Assembly: GCF_002251945.1 (NCBI RefSeq)
Contig: NZ_NDHW01000091.1
Span: forward strand, 1 to 64,000
DNA length: 64,000 nucleotides
Direction of reading: 5' to 3'
Source: Pseudanabaena sp. SR411
GTDB lineage: Bacteria; Cyanobacteriota; Cyanobacteriia; Pseudanabaenales; Pseudanabaenaceae
In this document: positions 1 through 8,179 of the stretch, in pieces
How the letters are laid out: each line of letters begins with the position of its first letter
Position numbering within the stretch: position 1 is the first letter of the stretch
Notes under the pieces: generated by a model
What the model was told of the DNA's origin: nothing
The model's input: only the letters and a program-made list of their open reading frames with translations
Databases searched by the model: none
Made by a program: the position numbers and the translations under genes

Positions 1-356
1 CCGATCTGATCGAGGTAAAAGTCAGTCTGAGTAACACTGCCAACGAACTCAAATTTATTCCCGATCGCTTCACCTTTGAGTCGGGCAAACGCTACAAGTT
101 ATTGCTGAATAATCCTAGCGGCTTAAAACATTACTTCACTAGCAAAGATTTTGCTGATGCAATCTGGACACAAAATGTCGTCGTGGGTAACGTGGAAGTT
201 AAAGGCAATATTCGTGAACTCGAATTACGCCCGAATACCACTGCTGCATGGACTTTTATACCCATTAAATCTGGGACTTATGAGTTACATTGCGCGATCG
301 CTGGTCATACAGAAGCAGGGATGCGCGGCATCATTACAATTCAACCGAGTGCTTAA
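1..356 (+). CDS. Cupredoxin-domain protein, 3' part only
   Basis: Open from the left window edge in the frame that begins at base 3; the start lies outside. The visible 117 residues form a cupredoxin (plastocyanin/azurin-like) fold. The C-terminal copper loop is complete: C-x4-H-x4-M, read as Cys in HCAIAG, His in GHT and Met in AGMRG. The upstream His ligand is probably the one in GLKHYF. The protein therefore should bind a type 1 copper and act in electron transfer or copper handling, most likely outside the cytoplasm; a signal peptide cannot be checked. The stop TAA at 354-356 is one base before the TTG start proposed for the next gene, so the two may be co-transcribed, although their functions are not obviously related. 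Confidence 0.8.
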   Translation, partial: DLIEVKVSLSNTANELKFIPDRFTFESGKRYKLLLNNPSGLKHYFTSKDFADAIWTQNVVVGNVEVKGNIRELELRPNTTAAWTFIPIKSGTYELHCAIAGHTEAGMRGIITIQPSA

Positions 357-357
357 A

Positions 358-1539
358 TTGAAAGTTCTTCATATCATTCCATCTGTGGCAACGGTACGTG
401 GTGGTCCTAGTCAAGCGGTGATTGAGATGGTGAGCGCTTTGAGATCGCAAGGAGTAGATGCGGAAATAGCAACTACTAATGACAATGGCAAAGGTTTACT
501 AGATGTACCTCTATCTGAACTTACCGATCAGTTAGCTGAGTATGGGCATGTACCGATTCGTTTCTTTCCTCGGTTTTCGCCAAATATAAATGTGGTGCGA
601 GAGTTTGCCTTTTCGCGATCGCTGACAACTTGGCTATGGCAACACATCACTGAATATGATCTAGTCCATGTACATGCAATTTTTTCCTATGCTTCCACAA
701 TTGCCATGGCGATCGCCCGTATGCAGAAGGTTGCCTATATCAATACTCCCCATGGACAGTTATGCAAATGGTCATGGCAGCAAAGTAAGTTACGCAAACA
801 AATATATCTACAAGTGATTGAACGTTCCAATTTGTTGCATAGTCAAGCACTCCATTTCACGGCTCAACAAGAACTAGATGAATTCGATCTATTAGGATTA
901 AATATTCCTAATTTTATTTTGCCCCATGGTGTGCAGATTCCATCTCTAATTCCCGAAGCTCCATCTCAACTACGCAAAATTCTGCAAATTCCTGATCTCT
1001 GTCCTATTCTTCTTTTTATGTCTCGTATCCATCCTAAAAAAGGATTGGAATACTTGATTGCTGCACTTGGTAAATTAACAGAATACAATTTTGCCTTTGT
1101 AATTGCAGGTAGTGGTGAACCTGATTATGTAAGTCAAATTCAGGATTTATTAGTAACTCATGGTTTAAGAGAGCGAACGCATCTAGTAGGTTTTGTTGAA
1201 GGTGAAACTAAAAATTTATATCTCCAAGGTGCAGATTTGTTTGCACTCACTTCTTATTCTGAGAATTTTGGTATTGCGGCGATCGAATCCCTTGCGTCTG
1301 GTACACTTGTGTTGATTACCGATGGAGTAGCGATCGCACCCATGGTACAAGAACAGGAAATCGGCTATGTTACTAAATTAGAGATTAATGCGATCACTTC
1401 TATAATCCAAGATTTTTTGGAGCATCCCCACATTGCTAAACAAAAAGGCGATCGCGCCCAGCAATATATTGCGGAGCATTATACTTGGGCTAAAATAGCT
1501 CAAAGGCTGATAACCACATATACCAAGTATGCCAAATGA
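358..1539 (+). CDS. Glycosyltransferase family 4 (GT-B fold)
   Basis: About 393 residues. The N-terminal KVLHIIPSVATVRGGPSQAV is the typical GT4 opening with a Gly-rich donor-side loop. The C-terminal half has SRIHPKKGLEYLIAAL, the AGSGEPDY strand and the nucleotide-sugar site SENFGIAAIESLASGT, whose E-x7-E spacing marks retaining GT4 enzymes. It should transfer a sugar from a nucleotide sugar to a glycan or lipid carrier at the cytoplasmic face of the membrane; donor and acceptor are unknown. I chose the TTG at 358 because it places the family's first beta strand at the N terminus. An upstream ATG at 151 would add 69 unrelated residues read out of frame through the cupredoxin gene. The stop overlaps the next gene's ATG, so it begins a small envelope-glycan operon with the methyltransferase and GT2 that follow. 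Confidence 0.85.
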   Translation: MKVLHIIPSVATVRGGPSQAVIEMVSALRSQGVDAEIATTNDNGKGLLDVPLSELTDQLAEYGHVPIRFFPRFSPNINVVREFAFSRSLTTWLWQHITEYDLVHVHAIFSYASTIAMAIARMQKVAYINTPHGQLCKWSWQQSKLRKQIYLQVIERSNLLHSQALHFTAQQELDEFDLLGLNIPNFILPHGVQIPSLIPEAPSQLRKILQIPDLCPILLFMSRIHPKKGLEYLIAALGKLTEYNFAFVIAGSGEPDYVSQIQDLLVTHGLRERTHLVGFVEGETKNLYLQGADLFALTSYSENFGIAAIESLASGTLVLITDGVAIAPMVQEQEIGYVTKLEINAITSIIQDFLEHPHIAKQKGDRAQQYIAEHYTWAKIAQRLITTYTKYAK

Positions 1540-2174
1540 TGAATACAAATTCAACTTGCGAATACTTTTATACAACTGCTGAATCTGGGCATCATCATCA
1601 TTATATTTTTCCTGCTTTAAAAAAACTATTGAGTACAATCAAGACAAATGAGGATAGACAGCTACGTGTATTAGATATGGGATGTGGGAATGGAAGCTTA
1701 AGCAACTTAATTTCCAAAGAAGGCTATGAAGTTGTAGGAATTGAAGAATCTCTCTCAGGATTTACTACTGCAATGAATAGCTTTCCAGAATGCAAATTTA
1801 TTCATGCCAATTTATATGACATTCCATACTCTGATTTAGGAGGAGATTTTGATATTATTGTCTCAGCCGAGGTCATCGAGCATTTAGTATATCCAAGAGA
1901 GTTAATTAAATCTGCTAGGAAATGTCTTAAGTCTAATGGAACACTGATTTTAACAACGCCATATCATGGATACTTGAAGAATCTAGCTCTTGCTCTAACA
2001 GGTAAAATGGATAATCATTTTACTGTGCTATGGGATGGTGGACATATCAAGTTCTTTTCTGTAAAGACTCTAACAAAGTTGCTGATTACAGAAGGATGTA
2101 ACAATTATCAATTTGAGTTTACTGGTAGATTCCCCTATTTATGGAAGTCTATGTTAGTTTTGGCATCCTTTTAG
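1536..2174 (+). CDS. Class I SAM-dependent methyltransferase
   Basis: 212 residues. The SAM-binding motif I is VLDMGCGNGSLSNLI at about residues 45-59, followed by an acidic residue after VVGIEE and the motif IV-like DIIVSAEVIEHL; this is the Methyltransf_11/23 (UbiG-like) arrangement. It should methylate a small molecule or sugar using S-adenosylmethionine in the cytoplasm. The ATG overlaps the stop of the GT4 gene by four bases, implying translational coupling and a shared pathway, probably polysaccharide or glycolipid modification. A second ATG at 1539 is an equally possible start. The coding sequence is poorer in GCGATCGC sites and more AT-rich than the flanks, which may mean transfer. 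The substrate cannot be told from sequence. Confidence 0.8.
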   Translation: MMNTNSTCEYFYTTAESGHHHHYIFPALKKLLSTIKTNEDRQLRVLDMGCGNGSLSNLISKEGYEVVGIEESLSGFTTAMNSFPECKFIHANLYDIPYSDLGGDFDIIVSAEVIEHLVYPRELIKSARKCLKSNGTLILTTPYHGYLKNLALALTGKMDNHFTVLWDGGHIKFFSVKTLTKLLITEGCNNYQFEFTGRFPYLWKSMLVLASF

Positions 2175-2186
2175 AATTTTATTCCT

Positions 2187-2750
2187 ATGATTGCAACACC
2201 TGTTAAAACTCTTACTCTAGATGCATTTCTGCAATTGCCAGAGACTAAACCTGCTAGCGAATATATTAACAATAAGGTTACTCAAAAAATTATGCCTAAA
2301 GGTCGGCACAGTAGATTACAAGGTAAACTTTGCCAAGAAATTAATCAAGTTTCTGAATCGCCAAAGCTTGCCTATGCTTTTCCAGAGCTAAGATGTACCT
2401 TTGTTGGTAGTTCAATTGTGCCAGATATCGCAGTTTTTGAATGGCGAAATATTCCATTTCTTGCAGATGGTGAAATTCCTGATAACTTTAATCTTGCTCC
2501 AGACTGGATTATTGAAATTCTCTCACCTGATCAGAATGCTAACAAAGTTATCGGTAAGATTTTGCATAGTCTTCAGCATGGCAGCAAATTAGGATGGTTT
2601 CTTGATCCTAGCGATCGCAGTATTCTTGTGTTTCAGCCAAATCAACAGCCTATACTAATGGCAAATAGCGATCGCTTACCAAGTTTAGAAATAATCCCTT
2701 TAGACATAACAGTTGAAGCTATATTTAGCTGGTTAAAAATGGAGATTTAG
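2187..2750 (+). CDS. Uma2 family (DUF820) PD-(D/E)XK nuclease-fold protein
   Basis: 187 residues, the usual length of the Uma2/DUF820 family, which is greatly expanded in cyanobacteria. The N-terminal segment LTLDAFLQLPETKPASEYIN is the standard opening with its conserved Glu. The core carries VGSSIVPDIAVFEW (conserved Asp) and PDWIIEILSPDQ (conserved Glu), which correspond to the D...ExK-like site of the restriction endonuclease fold. The family is annotated as putative endonuclease, but substrates are mostly unproven. It starts 13 bases after the methyltransferase and precedes the GT2 gene; Uma2 genes are often scattered without functional linkage, so the location says little about its job. 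Confidence 0.82.
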   Translation: MIATPVKTLTLDAFLQLPETKPASEYINNKVTQKIMPKGRHSRLQGKLCQEINQVSESPKLAYAFPELRCTFVGSSIVPDIAVFEWRNIPFLADGEIPDNFNLAPDWIIEILSPDQNANKVIGKILHSLQHGSKLGWFLDPSDRSILVFQPNQQPILMANSDRLPSLEIIPLDITVEAIFSWLKMEI

Positions 2751-2807
2751 ATTTTTGTGACGAGGCTTTGCCGAGCCACAAAAGCTATTAAATCACAGCC
2801 CTCTAAA

Positions 2808-3581
2808 ATGCTAGAACAAATTACGCCATTAATTCTTACTTATAATGAATCTCCAAATATTGGACGTACATTAGAGCGATTAACATGGGCAAAAAGAATT
2901 GTCGTAATCGATAGTTTTAGTGATGATGAAACTTTGGAAATTTTGAATAATTATCCACAAGTACAAGTTTTGCAACGTAGGTTTGACACGCATACAGATC
3001 AATGGAACTATGGATTAGAACAAATAAATTCTGAATGGGTACTTTCTCTTGATGCTGATTATGTATTGACAGAAGAATTTATTAAAGAAATTCAGTCAAC
3101 GATTGAAAACCCAGAATCTGAGTTCCTTGATGGATATTTTGCTCAATTTCGATATTATGTGTTTGGAAAGCCTTTAAGATCAACTTTGTTACCACCTCGT
3201 CAAGTTCTATTTCGCCAAAAAAAATCTATCTACATTGATGACGGGCATACACAGTTACTGCAAGTAAATGGGAAATCTGGAAATCTTCAAGCTCACATTA
3301 ATCATGACGATCGCAAGCCATTAAGTCGTTGGTTACAGTCTCAAGATCGTTATTTATTAATTGAAGCTCAGAAATTATTAACAACTCCAAATAGTAAATT
3401 AAGTTTTGGCGATCGCCTTCGCAAGCAAAAGGTGATTGCACCAATTGTTATTTTGGTTTACTGCCTAATTCTTAAAGGGGGAATTTTAGATGGTTGGGCA
3501 GGTTGGTATTATGCTTGGCAAAGAACGTTAGCTGAAATTTTATTGGCAATTCGGTTGATTGAGTTAGAACGCCATAAATAA
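2808..3581 (+). CDS. Glycosyltransferase family 2
   Basis: 257 residues. The GT-A donor fold is visible as ITPLILTYNESPNIGRTL, then VVIDSFSDDETLEIL and the metal-binding SLDADYVL (DxD). A later block with FGKPLRSTLLPPRQ and a hydrophobic C-terminal stretch from about residue 205 (VILVYCLILKGG) match the WaaE/KdtX-like branch of GT2, which acts on lipopolysaccharide core or related glycans. The ATG at 2808 is preferred to an in-frame GTG at 2757, because the extra residues come from a palindromic stretch (gaggctttgccgagcc) and the fold begins right after the ATG. It probably closes the small glycan operon that starts with the GT4 gene; a convergent hairpin follows. Confidence 0.83.
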   Translation: MLEQITPLILTYNESPNIGRTLERLTWAKRIVVIDSFSDDETLEILNNYPQVQVLQRRFDTHTDQWNYGLEQINSEWVLSLDADYVLTEEFIKEIQSTIENPESEFLDGYFAQFRYYVFGKPLRSTLLPPRQVLFRQKKSIYIDDGHTQLLQVNGKSGNLQAHINHDDRKPLSRWLQSQDRYLLIEAQKLLTTPNSKLSFGDRLRKQKVIAPIVILVYCLILKGGILDGWAGWYYAWQRTLAEILLAIRLIELERHK

Positions 3582-3614
3582 AAGGCGGCGCTCAGCACTG
3601 TCTTTTATTTATGG
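3572..3614. terminator. Convergent hairpin between the GT2 gene and the membrane protein gene
   Basis: The arms CCATAAATAAAAG (3572-3584) and CTTTTATTTATGG (3602-3614) pair perfectly around a GC-rich centre beginning GCGGCGCT. The hairpin covers the stop codons of both convergent genes, so it probably ends transcription in both directions. The centre resembles a decayed copy of the GCGGCGC-TTC-GCGCCGC repeats found elsewhere in the window. Confidence 0.6.
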
Positions 3615-4175
3615 ATTTTGGCGATTGTTATACTTTTGAGCAGTTGTGGTGGTGGGCATTACACCATCACTATTAGGTGAGGCAACTTCAGACGGATCGA
3701 GGAGCTTAATCGTCACTTGATTATTTTTGATCCAACCCTGTTTTCTCAGTAGCATTTCCTGATTCTTTCCAGAATTTAAAGTTTGGGGTAATTTTTCTCG
3801 TAACCCATTAACCCTTTGCTCGGTCGAGTTTACCTCTGTTGTAATCTCGTCGAGACGATCTTTTTGTGATGACTGATAGGGAAGTAATTTGGTGATCGCT
3901 GCGATCGCCGCGAAAGATAAGGCAACATTCACCGCAATGACGATGATTGACTCAGTTGCTTTAGTTCGGCAATATTTCTCTCTTTTGCGTTGGACGTTCT
4001 GAGCAACTGCTTCACTGTAGTTACTAGCACCATTAAAAGATGCAAGATTGCCAGAGTCAGAATGGTTGCTGCGTGAATGCATACTCACAACATCATTTCG
4101 TCCGTACTGACCCTGCGATCGCGGGGTTTGCTTTGGTACTGAAAAATGCGGAGATAAGTCTCGTTTGGCAACCAT
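3609..4175 (-). CDS. Single-pass membrane protein with coiled coil, unknown function
   Basis: 188 residues. I do not recognise the family with confidence. About 80 hydrophilic N-terminal residues rich in Ser, Asn and Arg are followed by one membrane helix (ESIIVIAVNVALSFAAIAAI), then a charged heptad-like segment (DRLDEITTEVNSTEQRVNGL) and a Pro/Thr/Asn-rich tail. This order, cytoplasmic head, one helix and a short extracytoplasmic coiled coil, is like FtsB/FtsL-type proteins, but no specific motif supports that. The ATG at 4175 has a GAGG ribosome-binding site just upstream; an in-frame TTG at 4181 is less likely. It lies 38 bases downstream of psaM on the same strand, so the two may share a transcript. 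Confidence 0.6.
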   Translation of the reverse strand: MVAKRDLSPHFSVPKQTPRSQGQYGRNDVVSMHSRSNHSDSGNLASFNGASNYSEAVAQNVQRKREKYCRTKATESIIVIAVNVALSFAAIAAITKLLPYQSSQKDRLDEITTEVNSTEQRVNGLREKLPQTLNSGKNQEMLLRKQGWIKNNQVTIKLLDPSEVASPNSDGVMPTTTTAQKYNNRQNP

Positions 4176-4213
4176 TCGCAACCTCTAGGCTGTAAAAATA
4201 GATATTATGAGGA

Positions 4214-4312
4214 CTAGGAATTAGAAAGGGCAGAACCCAATATAGCTGCCAATACTGCGGGGAACAGTGCAACTACCAGTGCTGTAAAAACTTGAGTATC
4301 TGAAAGATTCAT
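4214..4312 (-). CDS. psaM: Photosystem I reaction centre subunit XII (PsaM)
   Basis: A 32-residue peptide. The N-terminal half, LSDTQVFTALVVALFPAVLA, matches the conserved PsaM pattern (L-[ST]-DTQ-x2-x-ALVxALxPAxLA). The peptide is one membrane helix, the expected size for PsaM (about 30-32), which sits at the monomer interface of photosystem I. The family's usual C-terminal tail (FRLSTELYK in well-known species) is replaced here by AILGSALSNS, so the last third has diverged. A strong AAGGAG ribosome-binding site lies seven bases upstream of the ATG. The possible partner gene downstream is the coiled-coil membrane protein at 3609-4175. Confidence 0.75.
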   Translation of the reverse strand: MNLSDTQVFTALVVALFPAVLAAILGSALSNS

Positions 4313-4410
4313 ACAATATCTCCTTAATATAGTTCTTATTTCGATCTTAACAATACACTGTCATATCAAAAATTGACTAGCCGTTAAAACAAATAAAAAC
4401 AAATAAAAAC

Positions 4411-4437
4411 AAAAAAGGACAAGACCTGTCCTTTTTT
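4411..4437 (-). terminator. Rho-independent terminator after the esterase gene
   Basis: The arms AAAAAGGACA and TGTCCTTTTT form a hairpin with loop AGACC, with A-rich sequence on the left side giving a U run on minus-strand transcripts. It lies five bases beyond the stop of the esterase gene. The T run on the right side could also make it work in the other direction. Confidence 0.75.
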
Positions 4438-4441
4438 GTTT

Positions 4442-5071
4442 TTATTTAGCTTGGCACTCTAGGATAAATTGCTGAATGCGATCGCAGGTTTCAGGACGAA
4501 TTTCATGGGACATCTCGTATTCTTCATACTCCACATTCACGCCAAGACGCTCAAAGATCTCTCTTGTATTACGAGCCACACTAACGGGAACGACTGTATC
4601 TTGCGTACCATGAGCGATCAAAATCGGTGGAAAGGATCTATCTGTAAGTTCTTGTAGTTCTTCTTCTGTGATGTGTAGGTATCCGCTCAGAGCAATCAAT
4701 CCTGCTAAGGGAAAGACTAAACCCACATCTAAGGTCATGGCTCCACCTTGAGAAAAACCTAGTAAAAATGTTTTCTCTAGGGGTATCCCTGTCATCGCTG
4801 GTAAATCTTCGAGAAACTGGCTAAGCAGTTCGCAGCTTTTCGCTAAACCCTCAGTATCCAGACTTTGGAGGTCGTACCACATTTTGCCATTGGGCATTGC
4901 ATGGTTAAAGGGAGCTTCGGGACAAATCCATTGATAATTGCGGAGTCCAACCATGGGCGCAAGCGAGATCAGATCATCACAGTTTGCGCCCCAGCCATGC
5001 AGTGCGACGATCGCACCAAGTGCATTGGGATTAGGTAATTGTGCAGGAAGCGATCGGTAATTTAAGGTCAT
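4442..5071 (-). CDS. Alpha/beta hydrolase, carboxylesterase/lysophospholipase type
   Basis: 209 residues, typical of the Abhydrolase_2 (esterase YpfH/acyl-protein thioesterase-like) family. The oxyanion region is LHGWGANCDDLI. The nucleophile is Ser108 in GFSQGG, the acid is Asp158 in HGTQDTVVP and the base is His189 in EMSHEI, so the triad is complete. It should hydrolyse carboxylic esters such as lysophospholipids or acyl groups in the cytoplasm; no signal peptide is seen. I use the ATG at 5071, since the in-frame TTG at 5077 adds only two residues. It has its own downstream terminator, and the transglutaminase-fold gene lies 47 bases upstream on the same strand. Confidence 0.85.
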   Translation of the reverse strand: MTLNYRSLPAQLPNPNALGAIVALHGWGANCDDLISLAPMVGLRNYQWICPEAPFNHAMPNGKMWYDLQSLDTEGLAKSCELLSQFLEDLPAMTGIPLEKTFLLGFSQGGAMTLDVGLVFPLAGLIALSGYLHITEEELQELTDRSFPPILIAHGTQDTVVPVSVARNTREIFERLGVNVEYEEYEMSHEIRPETCDRIQQFILECQAK

Positions 5072-5118
5072 GAGCAAAATTATATATTTGTATGGCGATC
5101 GCCATATTTATGGCAGCT

Positions 5119-5721
5119 TTATGGCAGCAACCCATAGTTCTTAGCAAAATCCAACGAAATGTCTGGTAGGTTACGCAGCATATCATCCCATGTAGTTTGT
5201 GCTTGCAGTGCTTCTATGACTATTCGCAGTGGTTCCGCCAAAATTACTTTGAAATCGGCTTCTTCTGGTAGCTGAATTTTATATGCCAATTGTTCATGGG
5301 GTGGGCTGAACAGAGCGTTGACTCCTGCTTTGTTTCCTCTTGCATCAACACGATACCAACCAATTGTAGGTAAATAGATGGTATTGAAACCATGCAAACT
5401 GTAGGGCGCACCTTGATCATCAATGCTCAAGCGCTGATAGCAAAATCCTGTGGGAATCTGGTTAGCCCTTAGCAAAGCTGCCAATAGATGACTTTTCGCG
5501 AAGCAATAGCCTGTTTTGTGGTGCAGAACATCAGATGCTCGGCAGGTCACAGGATTCATTTGATAGTCACAGCTATGACAGATTTCGTCTCGCACCCATT
5601 CAAAGCAAGCTTTGGCGATCGCCTCTGGAGTTTTGTGTCCCAAGGTGATTTTTTGGGAGCATTTAATGATTTCAGGATGCTGCCAATCGATAACTTCACT
5701 TACTTGTAAATAGGCTTCCAT
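5119..5721 (-). CDS. Transglutaminase-fold (papain-like) protein
   Basis: 200 residues. The transglutaminase-core triad is visible: Cys73 in KTGYCFAKS, His110 in SLHGFNT and Asp126 in YRVDARGN. Such proteins in bacteria are mostly cysteine proteases or amidases of unknown substrate. The reading frame is open upstream to 5796, but that extension (starting MRVRPEGVHSH) is translation of a palindromic repeat; the ATG at 5721 puts the domain at its usual place near the N terminus. No signal peptide or membrane helix is seen, so it should be cytoplasmic. Confidence 0.8.
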   Translation of the reverse strand: MEAYLQVSEVIDWQHPEIIKCSQKITLGHKTPEAIAKACFEWVRDEICHSCDYQMNPVTCRASDVLHHKTGYCFAKSHLLAALLRANQIPTGFCYQRLSIDDQGAPYSLHGFNTIYLPTIGWYRVDARGNKAGVNALFSPPHEQLAYKIQLPEEADFKVILAEPLRIVIEALQAQTTWDDMLRNLPDISLDFAKNYGLLP

Positions 5722-5760
5722 ATCCAAAAGCTTAGCCCCTTTTATAGCAATCCTAAATGG

Positions 5761-5799
5761 GTTGTGAGAGTGCACCCCTTCGGGGCGCACTCTCACAAC
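5761..5799. repeat. Palindromic repeat with CCCCTTCGGGG core
   Basis: The arms GTTGTGAGAGTGC (5761-5773) and GCACTCTCACAAC (5787-5799) pair perfectly around ACCCC-TTC-GGGGC. It lies upstream of the transglutaminase-fold gene and about 160 bases before ccsA. It has the same long-arm, TTC-loop plan as the other palindromes of the window but a different arm sequence. Confidence 0.75.
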
Positions 5800-5956
5800 C
5801 CTCCAAATCTTACATCGCTATATATGCTGGATTTAATGGACTTTAATCGACAAATGGTAAGGATTATCAACATCGCTTACAATGAAACCCATAGGATTTG
5901 CACTTTTAAAAATCAAATCATAAAACATTCTAAAAAATTGCTGGAGAATTGCCTGA

Positions 5957-7012
5957 ATGCAACTCGTCGCGCTTCAGAACTTACTGGACAACTCATCATT
6001 TGCCGTCCTCTTTGCGACCATGCTCGTTTTCTGGGTGCATGTCGCATTTCCTAACTTGCCCTATTTACGATCGCTTGGTAATGCGGGCATGGCGATCGCC
6101 AATCTCTGTATTGCTACATTACTGGGAGCGCGTTGGATTGATGCAGGCTATTTCCCACTGAGCAATCTTTACGAATCGCTATTTTTCTTGGCATGGGGTC
6201 TGACCACTATGCACATCGTGGTTAATCGCATCGGCAACAAAAGTGCTAATGACACCGCCAAGCGTCTAATTGGAGCCTTTATCTCGCCCCTCGCGATGGG
6301 AATCACAGCCTTTGCGGCTCTTGCACTGCCTTCAGGGATGCAAATTTCCGAGCCGCTTGTGCCTGCGCTGAAGTCTAACTGGTTGATGATGCATGTTAGC
6401 GTCATGCTGCTCAGCTATGCCGCTTTGATGACGGGCAGTATTTTGGCGATCGCCTTTTTAATTGTCACCCGTGGTCAAGATGTCGTATTGCAAGGTAGCT
6501 CCTTCGGTACTAACTTGCGTAGTGTTACGGATGCCAATCATGCCAACAACCCTAGCCCTGAAACATTCGCGGCTTTTGCGGTTGAGAGCATGGGCAGTAT
6601 TTTAAACGCAGGAAATCTGCAAACTGCCAATACTGCCACAATTACTGCCGAGGCGATCGCTCCTAAAACTAAGCCCCTTTCCTTACGTCGTCTCACCATT
6701 GGCGAAACTTTGGACAATCTCAGTTATCGAGCGATCGGGCTTGGGTTTCCCCTGCTGACGATTGGTATCATTGCAGGCGGAGTATGGGCAAACGAAGCAT
6801 GGGGTTCTTATTGGAGTTGGGACCCGAAGGAAACATGGTCTTTGATCACATGGTTAGTTTTTGCAGCTTATTTGCACACACGTATTACCAAAGGATGGCA
6901 GGGACGCAAGCCTGCGATTTTGGCTAGTGTGGGGCTTTTAGTAGTCTGGACTTGTTATCTAGGCGTAAATTTACTCGGCAAAGGTTTACACAGTTACGGA
7001 TGGTTCCTTTAA
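5957..7012 (+). CDS. ccsA: System II cytochrome c biogenesis protein CcsA (heme handling)
   Basis: 351 residues with about eight predicted membrane helices. The WWD heme-binding signature is present as [13 protein letters not shown] at about residues 282-294, and flanking His residues (for example in [13 protein letters not shown] and YLHTRI) are in the expected places. CcsA (Ycf5 family; often annotated CcsB or ResC) moves heme across the thylakoid or plasma membrane and, with Ccs1/ResB, attaches it to apocytochromes c such as cytochrome f and c6. The region between about residues 175 and 255 is a long soluble insert rich in Asn, Ala and Thr. The start ATG at 5957 fits the family N terminus. 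A strong hairpin terminator follows. Confidence 0.92.
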   Translation: MQLVALQNLLDNSSFAVLFATMLVFWVHVAFPNLPYLRSLGNAGMAIANLCIATLLGARWIDAGYFPLSNLYESLFFLAWGLTTMHIVVNRIGNKSANDTAKRLIGAFISPLAMGITAFAALALPSGMQISEPLVPALKSNWLMMHVSVMLLSYAALMTGSILAIAFLIVTRGQDVVLQGSSFGTNLRSVTDANHANNPSPETFAAFAVESMGSILNAGNLQTANTATITAEAIAPKTKPLSLRRLTIGETLDNLSYRAIGLGFPLLTIGIIAGGVWANEAWGSYWSWDPKETWSLITWLVFAAYLHTRITKGWQGRKPAILASVGLLVVWTCYLGVNLLGKGLHSYGWFL

Positions 7013-7015
7013 TCT

Positions 7016-7056
7016 CAAAAGAAAAGCCTCGCTTAGCGAGGCTTTTCTTTTGAGGA
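7016..7056. terminator. Bidirectional terminator between ccsA and the exported-protein gene
   Basis: The sequence AAAAGAAAAGCCTCGC, loop TTA and GCGAGGCTTTTCTTTT form a long perfect stem with A and T runs on opposite sides. It lies four bases after the ccsA stop and just before the stop of the convergent gene, so it should terminate both. Confidence 0.85.
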
Positions 7057-7057
7057 T

Positions 7058-7705
7058 TTAACGTTTACTTAACTCTTCTTCAAGTTTAGGAAGGCTATCT
7101 AACTCAAATACGGTGATTTGCCCAGAATTGGCGCTACCTCTACCATTTTGCAATAGCTCGATCCAGTAGCCGTATTTTTTGCCTTGACGTAATTCTCCTT
7201 GTAAAGCCCAGAGAATTGGAGAAGCATTTTTAGCTTGCGATCGCTGCACCATAGCGGCGGTTGGGTATGCATAAACCCGTTTAGCCGTTGCATAATCACG
7301 CATAATCTCTGGACCATAAATAGAACGCAGTGTCTCTTCTAGGCGCGATCTCGTGACACCATTGATAATGTCAAAAAATCTAATCTGCTCACTTCTAATC
7401 AGATTTGCATCGCTCTTCTGAATAGCAGCAATCCCTGGTAGCACGACACTGGCTTGAAATTGAAATCGTCTTGATGGTGTGTCACTTTTTCGCACGAGTA
7501 GCCGCTCGCCAGCCTCTGGGCGCAATACTGGATTCGTTCTAATCCAGTCGATGACTTGATCGGGTGTCTGTCCTGGTAAGGCGATCGCTGATGGCACAAC
7601 TGAGCGCCATGTTGTCGGTAGCGCCATACTGGTGATCTGCATCAAAAGAGTTGTCGCGATCGCAATCTTTACACCTTTGATGTTTGCGCTCTTAAAGCAA
7701 TTCAT
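7058..7705 (-). CDS. Exported protein of unknown function
   Basis: 215 residues. The first 40 or so contain basic residues, a hydrophobic helix (IAIATTLLMQITSMALP) and small residues before PSAIALPGQ, which looks like a signal peptide with cleavage near residue 43. The mature part begins PGQTPDQVIDWIRTNPVLRP and is mixed alpha/beta with no motif I recognise; no cysteines or catalytic signature stand out. It is probably a cyanobacterial periplasmic or lumenal protein. The ATG has a GAGGA ribosome-binding site six bases upstream. The gene stands alone on the minus strand, sharing a bidirectional terminator with ccsA. Confidence 0.65.
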   Translation of the reverse strand: MNCFKSANIKGVKIAIATTLLMQITSMALPTTWRSVVPSAIALPGQTPDQVIDWIRTNPVLRPEAGERLLVRKSDTPSRRFQFQASVVLPGIAAIQKSDANLIRSEQIRFFDIINGVTRSRLEETLRSIYGPEIMRDYATAKRVYAYPTAAMVQRSQAKNASPILWALQGELRQGKKYGYWIELLQNGRGSANSGQITVFELDSLPKLEEELSKR

Positions 7706-7866
7706 GGGAGTCCTCTACACCAATTAAATCCTAATGGACAAATTTAGCTGGCAAATAATGGGTGAAAGGATATCACGGACGGGCGTAATTGCAATGACTT
7801 TTTCAGTCTTTTTACGATATTTTGCGCCATGCAGTCCTCTCAAAACATCAAAAAGCAATGAAACTA

Positions 7867-7982
7867 TATAGCTATAGCCATTCTTGTTAGGACATAAAAC
7901 CCAAATAGTGTGAGGCGGCGCTTCGCGCCGCCTCACACTATTTGGGTTTTGATTTGTCCTGATACAGGTGGCTATAGCTATA
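7867..7982. repeat. MITE-like palindromic element, copy A
   Basis: The ends are inverted copies: TATAGCTATAGCC at 7867-7879 and GGCTATAGCTATA at 7970-7982. Inside, AAAACCCAAATAGTGTGA and its complement flank the core GGCGGCGC-TTC-GCGCCGCC. The whole 116 bases can fold into one long hairpin. Related copies are at 42079-42192 and 63801-63897. No open frame is expected to be real inside it. Confidence 0.85.
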
Positions 7983-8031
7983 GCTGACACTAAGGGTTCG
8001 AGGAAAAATCAAAAAAAATCTGCATAGAGTA

Positions 8032-8060
8032 TTGACAAACGCCTTTTAAATCTACATAAT
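8032..8060 (+). promoter_or_regulatory. Sigma-70 type promoter upstream of tRNA-Asp
   Basis: TTGACA at 8032-8037 and CATAAT at 8055-8060 are separated by exactly 17 bases. The predicted transcription start near 8067 would give a leader of about 110 bases before the tRNA. No other gene lies between. Confidence 0.6.
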
Positions 8061-8179
8061 AAGGAGCGCTTAAATAAAGAAACGCAAAAAACGACCTGTA
8101 AACCAGTTAGTAATCAGCGATTCTAAGATTTAACTTTAAAAAAGTTTGATTTTAGAAAAAACTTTAAGAGCAAAAATTT

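Noticed and set aside
2750-2807. GTG start at 2757 for the GT2 gene
   Set aside because: The added residues are low-complexity translation of a short palindromic segment and precede the fold.
5722-5796. Longer N terminus for the transglutaminase-fold protein
   Set aside because: The extra 25 residues are read from a palindromic repeat; the internal ATG gives the usual domain start.
7724-7990. Open frame of 88 codons on the minus strand
   Set aside because: More than half lies in the palindromic element at 7867-7982, it has no ribosome-binding site, and the translation resembles no protein family.
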